64,000 bases of DNA from Pelomyxa schiedti (GCA_020536535.1 JAHLWZ010000693.1:1-64000), one strand, 5' to 3'; counted from the stretch's first letter, positions 45,926-57,419 are shown. The notes: generated from the letters alone by a model not told the origin. Program-made: numbers and translations.

Positions 45926-48721
45926 ATGGGTCAAGGGGCAGGGACCAACAACAAAGCAAACCACGTCACTGATAAACCACATAACCAGCAGCTACGTTGG
46001 CCACCTGTAGCACGTGCAGAAATCCTTCCCGCCCTCACACGTCCTTTTTGCCCCTGCGTATCCAGCGACGTAGATTCCCTGTGGGCGTCGTCTTCCCCCT
46101 ACGCGACCTGTCACACGTCACTACGCCTCCTCAATTTGAGCTCCCCCACATCGTCATCTGTTGAATCTACAAAGCCAACAGGTACAAGTTGTGCGGCACC
46201 TAATTCAAGTGGCCCACTTGGGCCAGCAAAGATTGAGATCGGGACTGAGTGCACTGAAGGAAATACCGAGGAGGTCGAGGCCTGCAGTGATTCCGAGGAA
46301 CCTGTCGAGGTGAAAGTGGCGCGGTGGGTTTCTTGTGGAGTATGTGGTTTGGGCTCAAGGCCAGACACGATTGTGGGAATTTGGTCTGATTCTGGTGGTG
46401 GTGGGGCATATTACTGGGCAATTGCTGTGAGGAACTTTGCTTATAGGCTTGGTGCAAAACGGCCCACAGCCGAGATACCACCTGGAATTTTCTCAAAGCA
46501 ATTGCGCAAGAGAAAAGCCAAAGTAAGTACCTAGTCACTTTCCTCCGTTCATTTTTTTGCATTCACCCTTTTGGGAAACAGGGAATGTGCACTCCTTTTT
46601 TTTTAATTTATTTTTTCTTTTTTTGTTAAATTTTCTTTCGTTTGTACCAGAAGGAGGGCAGACTATCTTGCTTCTGGGAAAGGGTATATGTGGCCAGTTT
46701 GTTTGATGAAGCTCTCCTGTGGGGGGTTACCAGGGAACATTTGCAAGGTGAAATTTATTATAATCTACGGGTGTCCACTGAAACTTGTAGACAATGCCAT
46801 CGAGGATTTCCTATTTGGAGACTCCACAGGTCATGATGCCACGATATTATGTACTTTTGTAGTCGAGATTTACATGACTATCACTGCCAGTCTTCTTGGA
46901 AGTAATAGTGTGGGAACAAACAAAATCAGCAATAAACCTTGCCAATCTCCCAAAAAGAGAACTTTGAAGAGCATATGATTATGTGGGCAAAAAGCTTTTC
47001 CGATGAGGAAACGGCAAGTCCAAGGTACTCTTTCTGTTTTAGATTGCCTTTTCGTATTGAACTTAGTACTTTTAGCCTATATTTGACTGCAATTATTCAT
47101 TCTGTAGAGGGCGGGGCTCTTTTTACCCTGACTTGGGACGAGCTAAAAAAGGTACAATGGGCAGTTTACAAGCGTTGACAACAAAAAAGATGGAACCTGT
47201 GTCACTGGTCGAACTCACTCTGAAAACTGTAAAAAAGGCTTTACACATACCCCCTTTATTCTCAGCACAGCAATTTGTGGCAAATTTGGTAAGGACAGAC
47301 TTCTTATTCTACTTCGCGAGTAATTAGAATTTAAAACCAACCCAGTGTCAGGTACCCTCAAAAACACTGGCACTTTACTTAAGGTACGGCGCCATGATCA
47401 ACCAAATGCACTCACCAGATTAAGTATGATACGAGACTGTCTTTTAAGTGGCAATCGGAGAATTGAACTCCAACTGCACAATGTATGTTCTTTCTTTCTC
47501 ATCACAAGGAAGCCAAAACTGCTTGCTGACCTTTTCATTCCTTACAAACTGAAAATTAATAAGGCATCTATCCGAAGAGAAGAGCAGAGAGAACACAACA
47601 AACAAATTTTTACTCTCTCCACCGCCATTCACCCCAGAGTGGGGTCAAGGAGCCCCGCAAGAAGCCTTGTTCCAAGTGCACTTTCCATCATCAAATCCTA
47701 CCTTCCAGCTGATGAAAAAAATAGTGTGGACATTTCCCTTTCCATTTCGTTTTTTAAAAAAAACCGAACAGAAATTGTCATTGTTGGATTTGAAACATTT
47801 ATTTTGGATATTCAAAAAGCCAAGGCAGCCCCACCTGAACGGGAAGGGGATGATTCATCGCTATTCTCCGTTATTCCCCACTGTCCAGATTGTCGATTCG
47901 GGCATAGCACAGCCTATTACAAGCCAAATGAGCGCGTTTATGCCTTGGCTGGAACGGGTGGAGGAATCATGACAAATCCAAATGTTTCGTGGCTTGACCT
48001 TGGAACCGGAGTATGGCATACAGATAGACCTATGAACACACCGCGATCCCATGCAGCATGCTGTGTTGTGAATGGCAGAATTTATATGATTGGAGGCTGT
48101 GGTGGAAATAGAGGAGAACTGAAGCCTGATACTTGGTTATGTGAGAGCTTGGACCCCAGGGAGGGCACTTGGAGTTATGTAACTCCTCCGGCACACGCCG
48201 TTGGATACGGAAGTACTGCAGCGTGCATTGGAGGAAGTTTCCTGTTGTTTGGGGGAAGCGGAGGTGCATCCAAAAGATTTTCGGAGGGTGTTGTTGCTGA
48301 ATATGATCCTCGAGGTGATGCCTGGTTGTATGATTGGTCTGATAAATTGCCAATCCCAGTTCAAGCCATGTGCGGAAACAGTTGCTTTGTGAGAGGAACC
48401 ACAGCTTTCCTAGTTGGGGCTTCGTATCCCCCCCTGTCCACCACAGAAGAACGTTGGAATTCCAGAGTTTTGTGCTACAACTTCGTGAGTCACGAATGGA
48501 GCCCAGGGGCACAGGTTCCAGCTGGATACTTGCCAGCCAGCGGCACTTATGGGGGTGGCCTGTTCTGGCACATGCTGCTTGATGGGGATGCTGGTACAAC
48601 AAAGACCATTTCTCTGGTCAATTCCTCCTGTGTGATGTATGATTGTGAGACAGATAGCTGGTTGAGCCGCAAGCTAATAGCCCCAAAAACACTTTACGGT
48701 TGCAGCATGGTGGCCGTGTAA
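45926..48721 (+). CDS. kelch-repeat protein with unassigned N-terminal half
   Basis: A multi-exon gene. ATG 45926 opens MGQGAGTNNK and a Ser/Thr-rich, partly GC-rich exon to about 46520, including WVSCGVCGLGSRPD and WSDSGGGGAYYWAIAVRNF. Exons between 46650 and 47800 are read in pieces (TILLLGKG; KMEPVSLVELTLKTVKKAL; IVIVGFETFIL) and are not recognised. The last exon is a kelch beta-propeller: RFGHSTAYYKPNERVYALAG, RSHAACCVVNGRIYMIGGCG, GYGSTAACIGGSFLLFGGSG, PVQAMCGNSCFVRGTTAFLV and a closing GGLFWHML...MYDCETDSW blade, with the usual GG, Y and W positions. Five or so blades are visible. Kelch propellers are protein-interaction platforms, often in ubiquitin ligases; no BTB or F-box was recognised. 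Confidence 0.65.
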
Positions 48722-48818
48722 CAATATCTTATCGATTTCCGCACTGTTTCCTTGAAAATGGGAATGGAAGGAAAAATCCTTTCAATAATGCATTCACTTG
48801 CCACTTGCTCTTCTTTGC

Positions 48819-49874
48819 TCAGTCCTTCATTGTTTTATTCCCGTTGCTTTTTGTGGCCTGTAATGTGTTAAACACCGCTCTGGCCCGTGCAAGAAGCAGC
48901 ACCAGCACCGGGTCAGTGTCATCGAACTCGCTGCATTCCGCGAACTGGTTATCATCTGACTCACTGGTAGGGCTGGTAAGTCCTGGTCCCAGCCCAAGAC
49001 TCTGTTGTTGTTGAACCTCTTGATGCTGCTGTAGCACCTGCCGGTTAGCCGAAGCTTGGTCTGATTGATTTGTTGTAGTGAATCGAGCCATAGAGTCATT
49101 TCCCGGTGTGCCGGAACTTTGCTGCATTGGGCGTCGTTGCTCCTCCACCCGTAGGCCAGAGTAATCGCGAAGGGTGCTGTCAGGGTCATTATCCACACGA
49201 GGACAAGGCACAGACGAAGCCACAGCATCACCCGAGTGACTGGAACCGCGCTGCCGCTCGTGCTTGGTGTCAGCCTCCAATGTAGCACCGCCGCCGCCGC
49301 CGCCAGCAGCACCACCGAAAGCAGCGGGCTCATTTGTAGATGCCACACCGATGCGTATTTGCTTGAGAGACGGCCACACGGCGCCACTGCCGCCGCCGCC
49401 GGAGCCCTCCTCTTCCTCGTCGTCGCTTCCATCCAGGCCCGCGTCGTCGTAGTCGTCGAAGTTGAGCGAGAGGGAGATGGCGCTGTCCGACGTGCCGCAC
49501 GACGACAGCGTCGCGGAGCAAGGGTCGGCGGGGAGCAGGGGCGCTCCCAGCGGGGCGCCGCTGCCCCGCACCTCGGCGGCAGCCCCCGGCGGCTGGCGGG
49601 TGGGAGGCGGCGGGGCAGCGGGCTTGGCAGTGGTCTGCGAGGGGGTTCCCTTCGCCTTGGAGGTGGTGGTGGTGGTGGTGGAGGAGGGCGCGGGAGTGGG
49701 TGGGATCGTAAGGGACGAGGCTCGCGGGATCACTTGTGTGGTGGCGGCGGCGGCTCTCGTGGCACCTTGTGTCGATGTTGCTGTGGCGCGTTTGGTTGCC
49801 GGCGTTGTTCTTGGTGAGTTTTGGGTGGTGTCGTTTCGGTCGCTGGGCCGGGAATTGCTCGGTCGTGGCTTCAT
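48819..49874 (-). CDS. disordered low-complexity protein, hypothetical
   Basis: Single-exon frame of about 351 codons from ATG 49874 (MKPRPSNSRPSDR). The first 140 residues are Thr/Ala/Pro/Ser-rich, including a run of Thr. Next is an acidic block (LDGSDDEEEEGSGGGG) that follows LSLNFDDYDDAG, then Gly-rich, Gln-rich (QQHQEVQQQQ) and Ser/Asp-rich parts, and a short hydrophobic C-terminal helix (DPVLVLLLARARAVFNTLQ), which is the only likely folded segment. The family is unrecognised. The GC-rich composition matches other first exons in the window. The antisense Gly/Arg frames over the same bases are shadows. The coding claim rests on length and on the convergent position just after the kelch gene. 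Confidence 0.5.
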   Translation of the reverse strand: MKPRPSNSRPSDRNDTTQNSPRTTPATKRATATSTQGATRAAAATTQVIPRASSLTIPPTPAPSSTTTTTTSKAKGTPSQTTAKPAAPPPPTRQPPGAAAEVRGSGAPLGAPLLPADPCSATLSSCGTSDSAISLSLNFDDYDDAGLDGSDDEEEEGSGGGGSGAVWPSLKQIRIGVASTNEPAAFGGAAGGGGGGATLEADTKHERQRGSSHSGDAVASSVPCPRVDNDPDSTLRDYSGLRVEEQRRPMQQSSGTPGNDSMARFTTTNQSDQASANRQVLQQHQEVQQQQSLGLGPGLTSPTSESDDNQFAECSEFDDTDPVLVLLLARARAVFNTLQATKSNGNKTMKD

Positions 49875-50073
49875 TAATTCGGAAATAAACACCACTGATG
49901 ATTCAGCGTTAAGAGATAAATGATGCCAGGTGTTTTTTTACTTCAACAGAGATCTCGGGAGCACTCGATGCCAAACCCTTATCTGTTGTTCGAACAGTTC
50001 TCACAATGCACCTATGAGTCTTCCCTGGGTGTACCTCTTTGTACTTTGAGAAAGATTTTTTTTCCCTTTCATG

Positions 50074-50440
50074 CTACTGGCCCAGTTGCAAAAATTTCGA
50101 AATGGAAAACTTTAAATGGGCCAAATTAGAGCCAAAAAACATATTGTAAAACAACTCGAGCAACATCACCAGCAACAACACCAAAAGGCAGGTCAAGCCC
50201 AGGTTAATTCCCTCAACTGTTTTATGTGGGTGTTGCGTGGATGCGTCTCGCGTTTTCGGGTTTCGTTTTCGTGGGTTTTTCTTCTCGAGTTGGTGTGTTG
50301 TGCTGGTTTCCTTACCTGTAATACAAACGTGTAGATTATCCTCGATAAGACTAGCACGCTTCCGCACTTCGCGTTTCTCCCTGGTACAATTTCAGTCTTC
50401 AAGAAATACTGCATAACGCCGGCTTCATCTCTCAGGTTTG
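50074..50440 (-). CDS. possible small tail-anchored membrane protein
   Basis: A tentative gene. A minus-strand frame has a charged helical segment (VRKRASLIEDNLHVCI), an Arg/Lys/Asn-rich stretch that may be intronic (50220-50320), and a strongly hydrophobic helix near the end (GLTCLLVLLLVMLLELFYNM) followed by a short tail to a stop at 50074. Helix plus C-terminal anchor is a SNARE-like or other tail-anchored layout, but no SNARE motif can be read. An opposite-strand Gln-rich frame (50116-50334) is equally long, so the strand itself is uncertain. Confidence 0.25.
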
Positions 50441-50530
50441 CGGTATTGGTCTTACCTCTGTATGACCTAATTTACTACATTCAATTATTGGGAGAATAGT
50501 AAGCATAATTTCAGTGCACACCACGGTGAG

Positions 50531-50748
50531 ATACTTCGCTGGCTGAGATACAATATTACTACTAGTCGCTGGGATTTGGAGCTCTTATATTTCCGCCGTT
50601 GATTCGACTCTGTCTCTGCTCTCTAATATCAACCTCTCTTGGCGGAAACTGGAGTTGTTGTGCTTGTGATGGTGTGTGCTGTTTTGGCGTGTTCTCTCGT
50701 GCCGCTTAACTGATGGCTGGGAGGAAAACGCCACAGTGCACACTCACA
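50531..50748. repeat. 218-bp direct repeat, copy 1
   Basis: Reads identically, base for base, to 51042-51259 (offset 511). It lies in a gene-poor region and no long frame is shared. It ends with the short motif family described for 50696-51230. Confidence 0.9.
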
Positions 50749-51230
50749 AGGTCACACAATTCTGGTGGAAGTTGGGAGAGTCTAGATGTTGGAGTCTGCC
50801 AGGAATGTTGTTGTTTCCCGTGCCGCTTCACTGATGGCTGGGATAACAACAGCTTCTTGTGCAATGCAGGGAAGCAAGGCTGCTGTTTCTGGAGTCACTG
50901 CTGTGGTTGTTGTTGTATGCGTTCCCGTGCCGCTTAACTGATGGCTGGGAACGTTCTCGTGCCGCTTAACTGATGGCTGAGAGCAACTTCAACTGCAACC
51001 AGTGCACTCAATCTCGAGTCACTTCATCTGCTGGCTGTGGCATACTTCGCTGGCTGAGATACAATATTACTACTAGTCGCTGGGATTTGGAGCTCTTATA
51101 TTTCCGCCGTTGATTCGACTCTGTCTCTGCTCTCTAATATCAACCTCTCTTGGCGGAAACTGGAGTTGTTGTGCTTGTGATGGTGTGTGCTGTTTTGGCG
51201 TGTTCTCTCGTGCCGCTTAACTGATGGCTG
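50696..51230. repeat. dispersed ~20-bp motif (cgtgccgcttaactgatggc), five copies
   Basis: The motif occurs near 50699, 50819 (one base changed, ttcactg), 50926, 50951 and 51210, the first and last being inside the two 218-bp repeats. Each copy is followed by tgggag/tgggaa/tgagag. Spacing is irregular (120, 107, 25 and 259 bases), so it is neither a CRISPR array nor a simple minisatellite. Confidence 0.75.
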
Positions 51231-51259
51231 GGAGGAAAACGCCACAGTGCACACTCACA
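51042..51259. repeat. 218-bp direct repeat, copy 2
   Basis: Perfect duplicate of 50531-50748. The flanks differ immediately outside on both sides (left catggc-type context; right cggtaggtt versus aggtcacac), so the duplication boundaries are sharp. Confidence 0.9.
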
Positions 51260-52329
51260 CGGTAGGTTACCGTGATTGAGATGTTGTTTCGGTTGCTTCC
51301 CATATGTATTCAGAACTCCGAGCGCCATTTGTTTGGTGGCCGCGAGACGAAATCCTCTTACACACGCCACACACGGTGTACCACGTTGTAACTGTTCGAC
51401 GTTTCAAAAGGTGATTTTTTCTTTCGACTTTTCTACAGGAAATTGGGAACTCTATTTTTTAGGACGGCGGTTAGTGCTTGTTCCGGGGTATGATCACTAA
51501 CTACGCTGCACCACGGCCTGTTGACTTTGTATGTGGAAGATCTGACGTGGGATCTCGCGACACACTACTTCGGCACACCCAAATCGGTGGCGGATTGGCG
51601 ACAAGGAGACGCAGAACAGAGCAATCACTACGCCTTCGTCCGATGCACGGCGTAGAAAATGTTGTTGTGGGCTCACCAGTTGTCGTTCTCGGTACCTTTT
51701 GCAACTACATCTACGCTTGTTTTGCATGGCATACCTGACAAACTCTCCTTTAGTATACGGTGACTTGCAAATTGTAAGTATGCTATATTAATTGTAACAG
51801 CAAGTCTCTTCCTCGCCGCACATAAACGCTTTTGAGTCGTGTTTTACAACTCTCCGTTCTAAGGTTTCCCTTACAGAATTGGACATGTTACTATGCCACC
51901 AAGCAAATTGCAAAGGAAAGGTAACCTCTCTCATTGTCATTGACCCGGCAATAAACCTCAACGGCTCAAGAGATTAAGAACCACATAACAAACACAATGG
52001 TGTTTTAACTCCTCTGGAGATGATACTTGCCACTCTCACAGTTCATTCGTATATCAAGCCACCAACAACTCCCTTAGTGATGGTAGGGAGAGAGGTTCCC
52101 TCCCAGTAGTTATATAACCCAGATCCTTTTGGCAGTCCTCCTTGTCACAATTCACAGTAGAACGGAAGGATAAGAGCGAGCCACTGGGTAGACCTGCCTG
52201 TCCCTGTGACAGTAATACCCACTTGAAAATAAAAAAAGAGATCCACCCAATTGTTATTTCTTTTCGAAGAGATGAAAACAAAGAGTTTTACATATACTGG
52301 GAGGGGTTTTTGGCTAGAGTGAAAGGAGA
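51260..52329. other. gene-poor stretch with no supported gene
   Basis: Short frames on both strands (for example 51478-51738 plus, 51497-51727 minus, 52054-52281 minus) lack known motifs. Some of the 52050-52330 interval may hold C-terminal exons of the minus-strand BPI-like gene that I could not join. Confidence 0.35.
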
Positions 52330-53738
52330 TCTTGGTTGTTGTTGACGGACTCTGTGATGAGGTTTTTCAGGGCTTGTTCCAGTGTTCGTTTGATGAGACT
52401 CTTGAACATTGCTATGACAAGGTTGTAGATTACGCTATTGGGGATTAGCAGAGTGCGATTGGGAGGTGGGGCGGTACCTTACAGCAGTCCCAGATATCTT
52501 AATGTCTGGAAACAGGAAAAAAAAAATTAGAAGAGACCAAAATCTCCGCAACCAGTACCGAGCTTTGCTAATTGTACAGTACACTCGGAAACAATCACAC
52601 TGGGGCTACCATCTGGATTCATCCCCAGATCAATTACACACCTAATCTAAGTAAAGAATGAGCTTAAGCACAGGAGGGAAAAGGGATGCAGTCACTCACT
52701 GTGCCGTTGGCAACACGGCATTCAGCATTACCTTTATCCTGAGTGGACGTTAATGGTCTCATAAAGACGGAATGGATACCTTTATTTTGGGGAAGGAATC
52801 CTTCTTATAAAACCAACTGAATTTTCGAAGCTTGGCAGAAACATCAGATCTAGGACATCACTTGGTGTTTAAACGATTTTGGTTATCTCACGTACGCGGA
52901 GACAATTATCCGTTTTCCCTCCATCACAACGTTAACTTTTTCTTCAGGTATCTGGGCATCTTCCATCTGTAAGCCATGTATGCCAAATTCTACATGTCCC
53001 ACCTTGGGAAGATCTGACCAGACGTTAAAACCAGTGTTACTGGAGCGTGACATACCAGCGGCTTCATCTATATCAGGAACTTGTACTTGTTTAACTTGGT
53101 CCAGCATTATTGGCAACATGCCCTTCTTTACAAGTTTTACAAGTTGGTCAAGTTGAGAGGAATCGAGTTTAGTGAGATCAAACTCAGGCAATTCGACAGC
53201 AGGGGCCGCTTAAACAGAATCCTCAGGAAAGAGAAATGATGGAACTAAAGCCCTACCTCGAGGTGGAGGTGTGTAGGCATATCTTTGTGCCATAGCTTCT
53301 GCCAGATGAGAGTCTTCATCCTCCCATGCGGATTGCAGCCTCCTAGGCAGATTTTAGTGTTATGTTCCGTAGTTAGCGCCGACGCGAAAACGTGCACCTT
53401 GCCACATCCTCGTCCGATTCAGGCGTAGCCTCTCTGAATTGCATTTGCATAGCAACATCCAGCATAGAGTCAAGCTGCAGCAGAACCTCGGCGGCTGCGA
53501 AAATCCCGTTTGAGCACGTTTGAGCACAGACAAATTGGGAAAACAGCAATTTCCCCAACCCAGTGCACTGGTGGCGCGAGGATTAACAACAACCTTTGTC
53601 CAAGTTGCCATCACATTCGTTCCACAACGTGGTCAGAACAGAAGCAGGCATTTGTTGGTCCGGCCCAAGCATCGACGACAGTAAGTCCACCGCCTCATCC
53701 GGTGTCGAAGATCCGGTGCTGCTCGTTGTTGTTGACAT
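52330..53738 (-). CDS. BPI/LBP-like lipid-binding protein with N-terminal CUE/UBA-like domain
   Basis: ATG 53738. Exon 1 plus exon 2 form a three-helix ubiquitin-binding-like module: DEAVDLLSSMLGPDQQMPAS, LTTLWNECDGNLDK joined to AAEVLLQLDSML. A charged segment (AWEDEDSHLAEAMAQ, UIM-like) and a proline stretch follow. Exon 4 opens the lipid-binding part: KKGMLPIMLDQVKQVQVPDI, GFNVWSDLPKVGHVEFGIHG and LQMEDAQIPEE, matching the order of the N-terminal barrel of BPI/LBP (helix, VPDI, IREFQLP). Further exons give LRKFSWFYKK-like, DLGMNPDGSPSVIVSECTVQ (as in BPI's LGSNPxxGKPTITCSxC) and IYNLVIAMFKSLIKRTLEQA, ALKNLITESVNN (the long helix after the disulfide). The C-terminal barrel is not resolved, so the lower boundary is approximate. 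No signal peptide is visible, unlike secreted BPI. It could bind lipids at ubiquitinated membranes; that role is inference. Confidence 0.6.
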
Positions 53739-53871
53739 GCACGCTGCGTATCCAATCGGTTTGTTTTGTTTTTTGAACTGAAAACGAGCAACAAGTTCAA
53801 ACACACAGCCGTTTTTTTTTCCTTTTTTTTTTTTTGAACTGTGTGTGACATGCAACGTGGCACGAGGCAAT

Positions 53872-56017
53872 TTAATTGTTGGTGCCCGTCGCCGTCGAGG
53901 CCGGGTTGCACAAGCAACACCTAAGATGGTATGATGAGGAAGGTATTAAATGCGGGGTGCTGGAATACATTGGTCCAAATCTGGCACTGCAAGAGTTGCA
54001 GATGTAGTGACCACAGGGATGGAGCACCACCAGCCCGGGGTTGTGGCATGCAGTGCACTGAGGATAAAAGGTGAGTGGACAAGGGCAAATAACAATTGCA
54101 AAAGGGGGGGGGGGGGGGGGGGAAGTGGGACAACCTGTGCCATAGGGTACACATCGGTACCGGGAAAACCGTGGGTTCCTTGGTACTGTGGTTGGTAAGG
54201 CTATTTTTTTGTGTTAAAGCACCGAATCAAAGTAGAGAAGGCCAACCTTCCCGAAGTTGACTTTGAAAGTTTTACCACCAATTGTTTTCCCTTGAAGTCC
54301 TTGGACTGCATCAGCCGCCTCTTTTTCAGTTAAGTAATTGATGAAGCAGCATCTAGAAAACAAAATTAGAATGCAGAAATTTGCTTGCGGGGTATACTTT
54401 TTGGTAGCAATGAACTTCAAAGATTCGATTTGCCCAAATTGACTAGCCAAAGGAGTGATTTCCTCCTCAGACGTAACCGCCAAGTCACCAATCCAAACCG
54501 CGCGGCTTGGGGGGTTAGATACAGAAGAGGTACGTGCTCCTGAGGGATCCATCATGAGCCCAGTTGGATTTGCGGTACTCTGTGCAAACTATGTTAGGTC
54601 AATTTACTTTCATTAAGGGTATTCATTCAACCATTCTCGGTTTTCGGAAATGAACGGATAATTTCCGCTCATGGAAATCCATATCGTTGCGCTTTAACCT
54701 CGCTTTGTCAGCTTGTTCAACTGTGTCCAGTGTTACAAAGGCACAACACCTAAAGTGGGTTATTGTGAAACGTGTGGAAAAGGCACACTTTTCCGCCTTG
54801 ACGATAACAGAGACATTGTCACAAAATTCAAGGAACAATTCCTTGATATCATTTGGGGTCACATTTTCAGCAATATTTCCCACCCACAGTTCGTTAGATG
54901 GTGTTTCTTGCTCGGGCTGAACAAACGAGTCAGAACTTCTTGGCATATGAATAAACACACTATTTTCTGGAGGAAAGATCCCAAGCATAGTGGTTTGGGG
55001 CCTGAATGCCTGGTGTTCTTTGTACCGTGACCACCTTGTTGATCATCTCCATGCTGTTTATGTGTAGGTGGGTGTTGCAGCATCTGGACTTCCGGGCGCT
55101 TGCTTCTTCCTTTCCCGTGCTTGTTTTTACTTTCAGCCAGAGATGGAAAGTTCGCGTCACCTGTTGGGAGAGGAGGTTCCTCCTGAGGAAACCTGTTGGT
55201 TGATCACTTCTCAAGGGACATTAAGTTATGAGCTTCTTACCCAGTAGGTTGTGCAACTGGTAACTTTTCTGTTTGGTCAGAGGTGATCTCTGAAGTTCTT
55301 CGATAAACTTGAGGAACAGTAAATTTCTGAATTTGAGGGCCTGGGTGGGACTGTTGGTGAGACCGATGAATTACTTGTTGTGGCATTTGGCCTTGTTGGT
55401 TGTTAAACTGTTGTGTGTCTTGTTGTTCTTGTGGAAATTTCCTGTACGGCCTATTTTGATAGGTAGGTGCCTGGATGAAGTCAATTACTTTAATGTAGAC
55501 AGAGTTCGGAACTTACATTGTAACCATATTGCAAATATGGTGGTACAACTGGATAGGGGTAAATGTAAGGTGACGAGGCCCACTCAGCTGGTGTCGTCGG
55601 GTAGACGGCTCGTGCCGCACCAGTGTTCTGAGGGGTCGAAACCAAGCCACTAGAAGTGGTGGTTGTTGTCTCTTGTGTGTGGGAGTTGGTTGTGGGAGTG
55701 GTAGTTTCAACCTTTGGCGGTGTGGAAAGTGGAGCAGAGGGTGTTATGAGGGAAGATAGTGACGAAGAAGGGGTTCCCATCGGATTTGGAATAGGGTAGA
55801 AAACTCCCTTCGAGTAAAATCCGGGTGGTGGGACAATAGGTGGAAATTGAGGAAAAGCTGTCATATAAGGTGCTTCTTGGTATCGTTGTTGTGGGTGAAA
55901 ATTGCCCCCTGTACGAGGCTGTGCATGGCATAAGGCACTGAAAAATGAACGGGGGAAAAAGAGAAAAAAAAGAACCGGTACCTGTGCTTCTTCTTGCTGC
56001 GGATATTCTCCGTACAT
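53872..56017 (-). CDS. RNA-binding protein with two RRMs and a C-terminal RING finger
   Basis: ATG 56017 (MYGEYPQQEE). The N-terminal half is Pro/Gln/Ser/Thr/Tyr-rich and disordered (about 56017-55000). RRM1, at about 54950-54625, has RNP2 ELWVGNIAENVT and RNP1-like CCAFVTLDT. RRM2, at about 54540-54250, has RNP2 AVWIGDLAVTSE and RNP1-like CCFINYLTEKEAADAV with FKVNFGK. Two further exons join in phase 0 (YQGTHGFPGTDVYPMAQ, then the RING). The RING is CTACHNPGLVVLHPCGHYIC, NSC, then CCLC, a C3HC4-type pattern of the kind found in MEX3/Unkempt-like E3 ligases. The stop is at 53872-53874. The 19-base poly-C/G tract lies in the intron before the RING. Probable role: binding mRNA and promoting ubiquitination at mRNP targets; this is an inference from domains. 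Confidence 0.75.
54104..54122. repeat. 19-base G homopolymer (poly-C on the coding strand)
   Basis: Uninterrupted G run inside the intron preceding the RING exon of the minus-strand gene, read there as a poly-C tract just after the donor. Its length may vary or be subject to sequencing error. Confidence 0.75.
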
Positions 56018-56280
56018 TTTTGACGTGATGTGGGTGAAGGGAGGGGGAGAAACAAAACAAGAAAGATCTGGGCCCTTTGTTGCTACCGCCAACACGACGG
56101 CGGCACTACGACGATGAAAATAATTTGTTGTTATGATCTTCGCGGCCCGAAAAAAATTATTTCCCTTTGACACCCTCGGTCCGGGCAGGCAATTGCGTTA
56201 AGAAATAGAACCAGAACAACAAAAAAAAAAGTACGGGTCCAAAGAAAAGTGGCGTGCAGGGCATGATCATTTCATGAGGT

Positions 56281-57419
56281 TCAGGTATTTTTGAGGCACT
56301 CCTTAATGAATGACAGCAGAGTTCTACGTGGACCAAGTTTGGTGATACCGAGTTCATTTTTGAGGTCATCATCGGAAAGTTCAAGCAGTGCAACCCCTGT
56401 GATTTCATTTTCCTCAAATGCTTTGCTGTGGGCTCCCAGTCCGATTTGTTCCAAGAGAACTGTTACTTCCTTCACAGTGAAAAGTTTCACCTGATGAACA
56501 GTAAAGTTTGCAAACGGGGAGGCAGTTGAAGGTGCAGTTGTAACAGAGAGAGCTGCCAGTGGACCTGATGCTGATGTTGGGGGTGCTGTTGGTGATGTGC
56601 TTTGACGCCCAGCCCATAATTCAGTCTCGGCAATGCCGGAAATTGTTACTTCAGACTGCTCTAGTGCATGTGCCCTTTTAATGAGTCTTGTACCTTCTGT
56701 TGTGTTGCCACCACGACCCAGTGCAATCCCTTTCATACATAGCAGAGTAGCATCTTCACTTGAACGCGAGGTAATTACTGTGTTATAGCATTCCACTGCT
56801 TCTGCAAAGCGATTGCAAAACAGTAGTGCCCCAGCTTTGAATTCCACAGATAGCATATCGTTTGGGTTCAATTCCAGAGCTCTGTTGTACCACTCAATCG
56901 ATTCCGAGTATCTAGACATGTCACACAGAGCATGTGCTTTGTTTGAAAATGTAATAGCGCTATTTGGCATTACTGCAAGAGAATGATTGAAGCAATCTAG
57001 GGCCTCTGCAGGCCGTCCCTCTTTACGTAGAGCATTCCCTTTGTTGTTGAGCACAGCAGGATCACCTGGAGCCATTATCAGCACCTGGTCACACAGCCCA
57101 ACACATTCAGTAAATTTATTTGCCAGACTCAATGCCACTATCTTATTCCTTAAGGTGCCAATATCGCCGGGTCTCAATTCCAAAGCTCTGTATTTTTTTT
57201 GGTGAAGGAGGAGAGAAAAAAGAAGACGGACCTGTCGTACCACGCCAGGGCGTCGTCGTGCCTGCCGAGGTCAGTCAGTAAAAGGGCCTTGCAGTGACAC
57301 ATGGAAGCATCATTGGGGCTCCTCGTCAGTGTCTGGTCGACAATCCCAATCGCCTCGGTGTAATGTCGACGCCTCCTGAGCTCTTTGACCCTCCCTTTTA
57401 TTGGACCCGGGCCGGCCAT
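56281..57419 (-). CDS. TPR-repeat protein with C-terminal SAM domain
   Basis: ATG 57419 (MAGPGPIKGRVKEL). A short GC-rich first exon is followed by an intron (about 57235-57190) and one long exon. About six tetratricopeptide repeats follow: YTEAIGIVDQTLTRSPND, RHDDALAWYDRALELRPGD, KFTECVGLCDQVLIMAPGDP, RPAEALDCFNHSLAVMPNS, RYSESIEWYNRALELNPND and RFAEAVECYNTVI. A Ser/Thr/Pro/Ala linker precedes a SAM domain (LFTVKEVTVLLEQIGLG; FEENEITGVALLELSDDDLK, NELGITKLGPRRTLL). Both are protein-interaction modules; a scaffold role is likely. The stop is at 56281. It is divergent from the nuclease-kinase gene with only 38 bases between start codons. Confidence 0.88.

Noticed and set aside
49236-49817. Gly/Arg-rich plus-strand frame over the disordered minus-strand protein
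   Set aside because: Low-complexity complement; the minus-strand frame is longer and has an ATG start and a plausible C-terminal helix. Neither is certain.
50698-51230. CRISPR-like repeated motif
   Set aside because: Copies are irregularly spaced, not palindromic and in eukaryotic DNA; no array structure.
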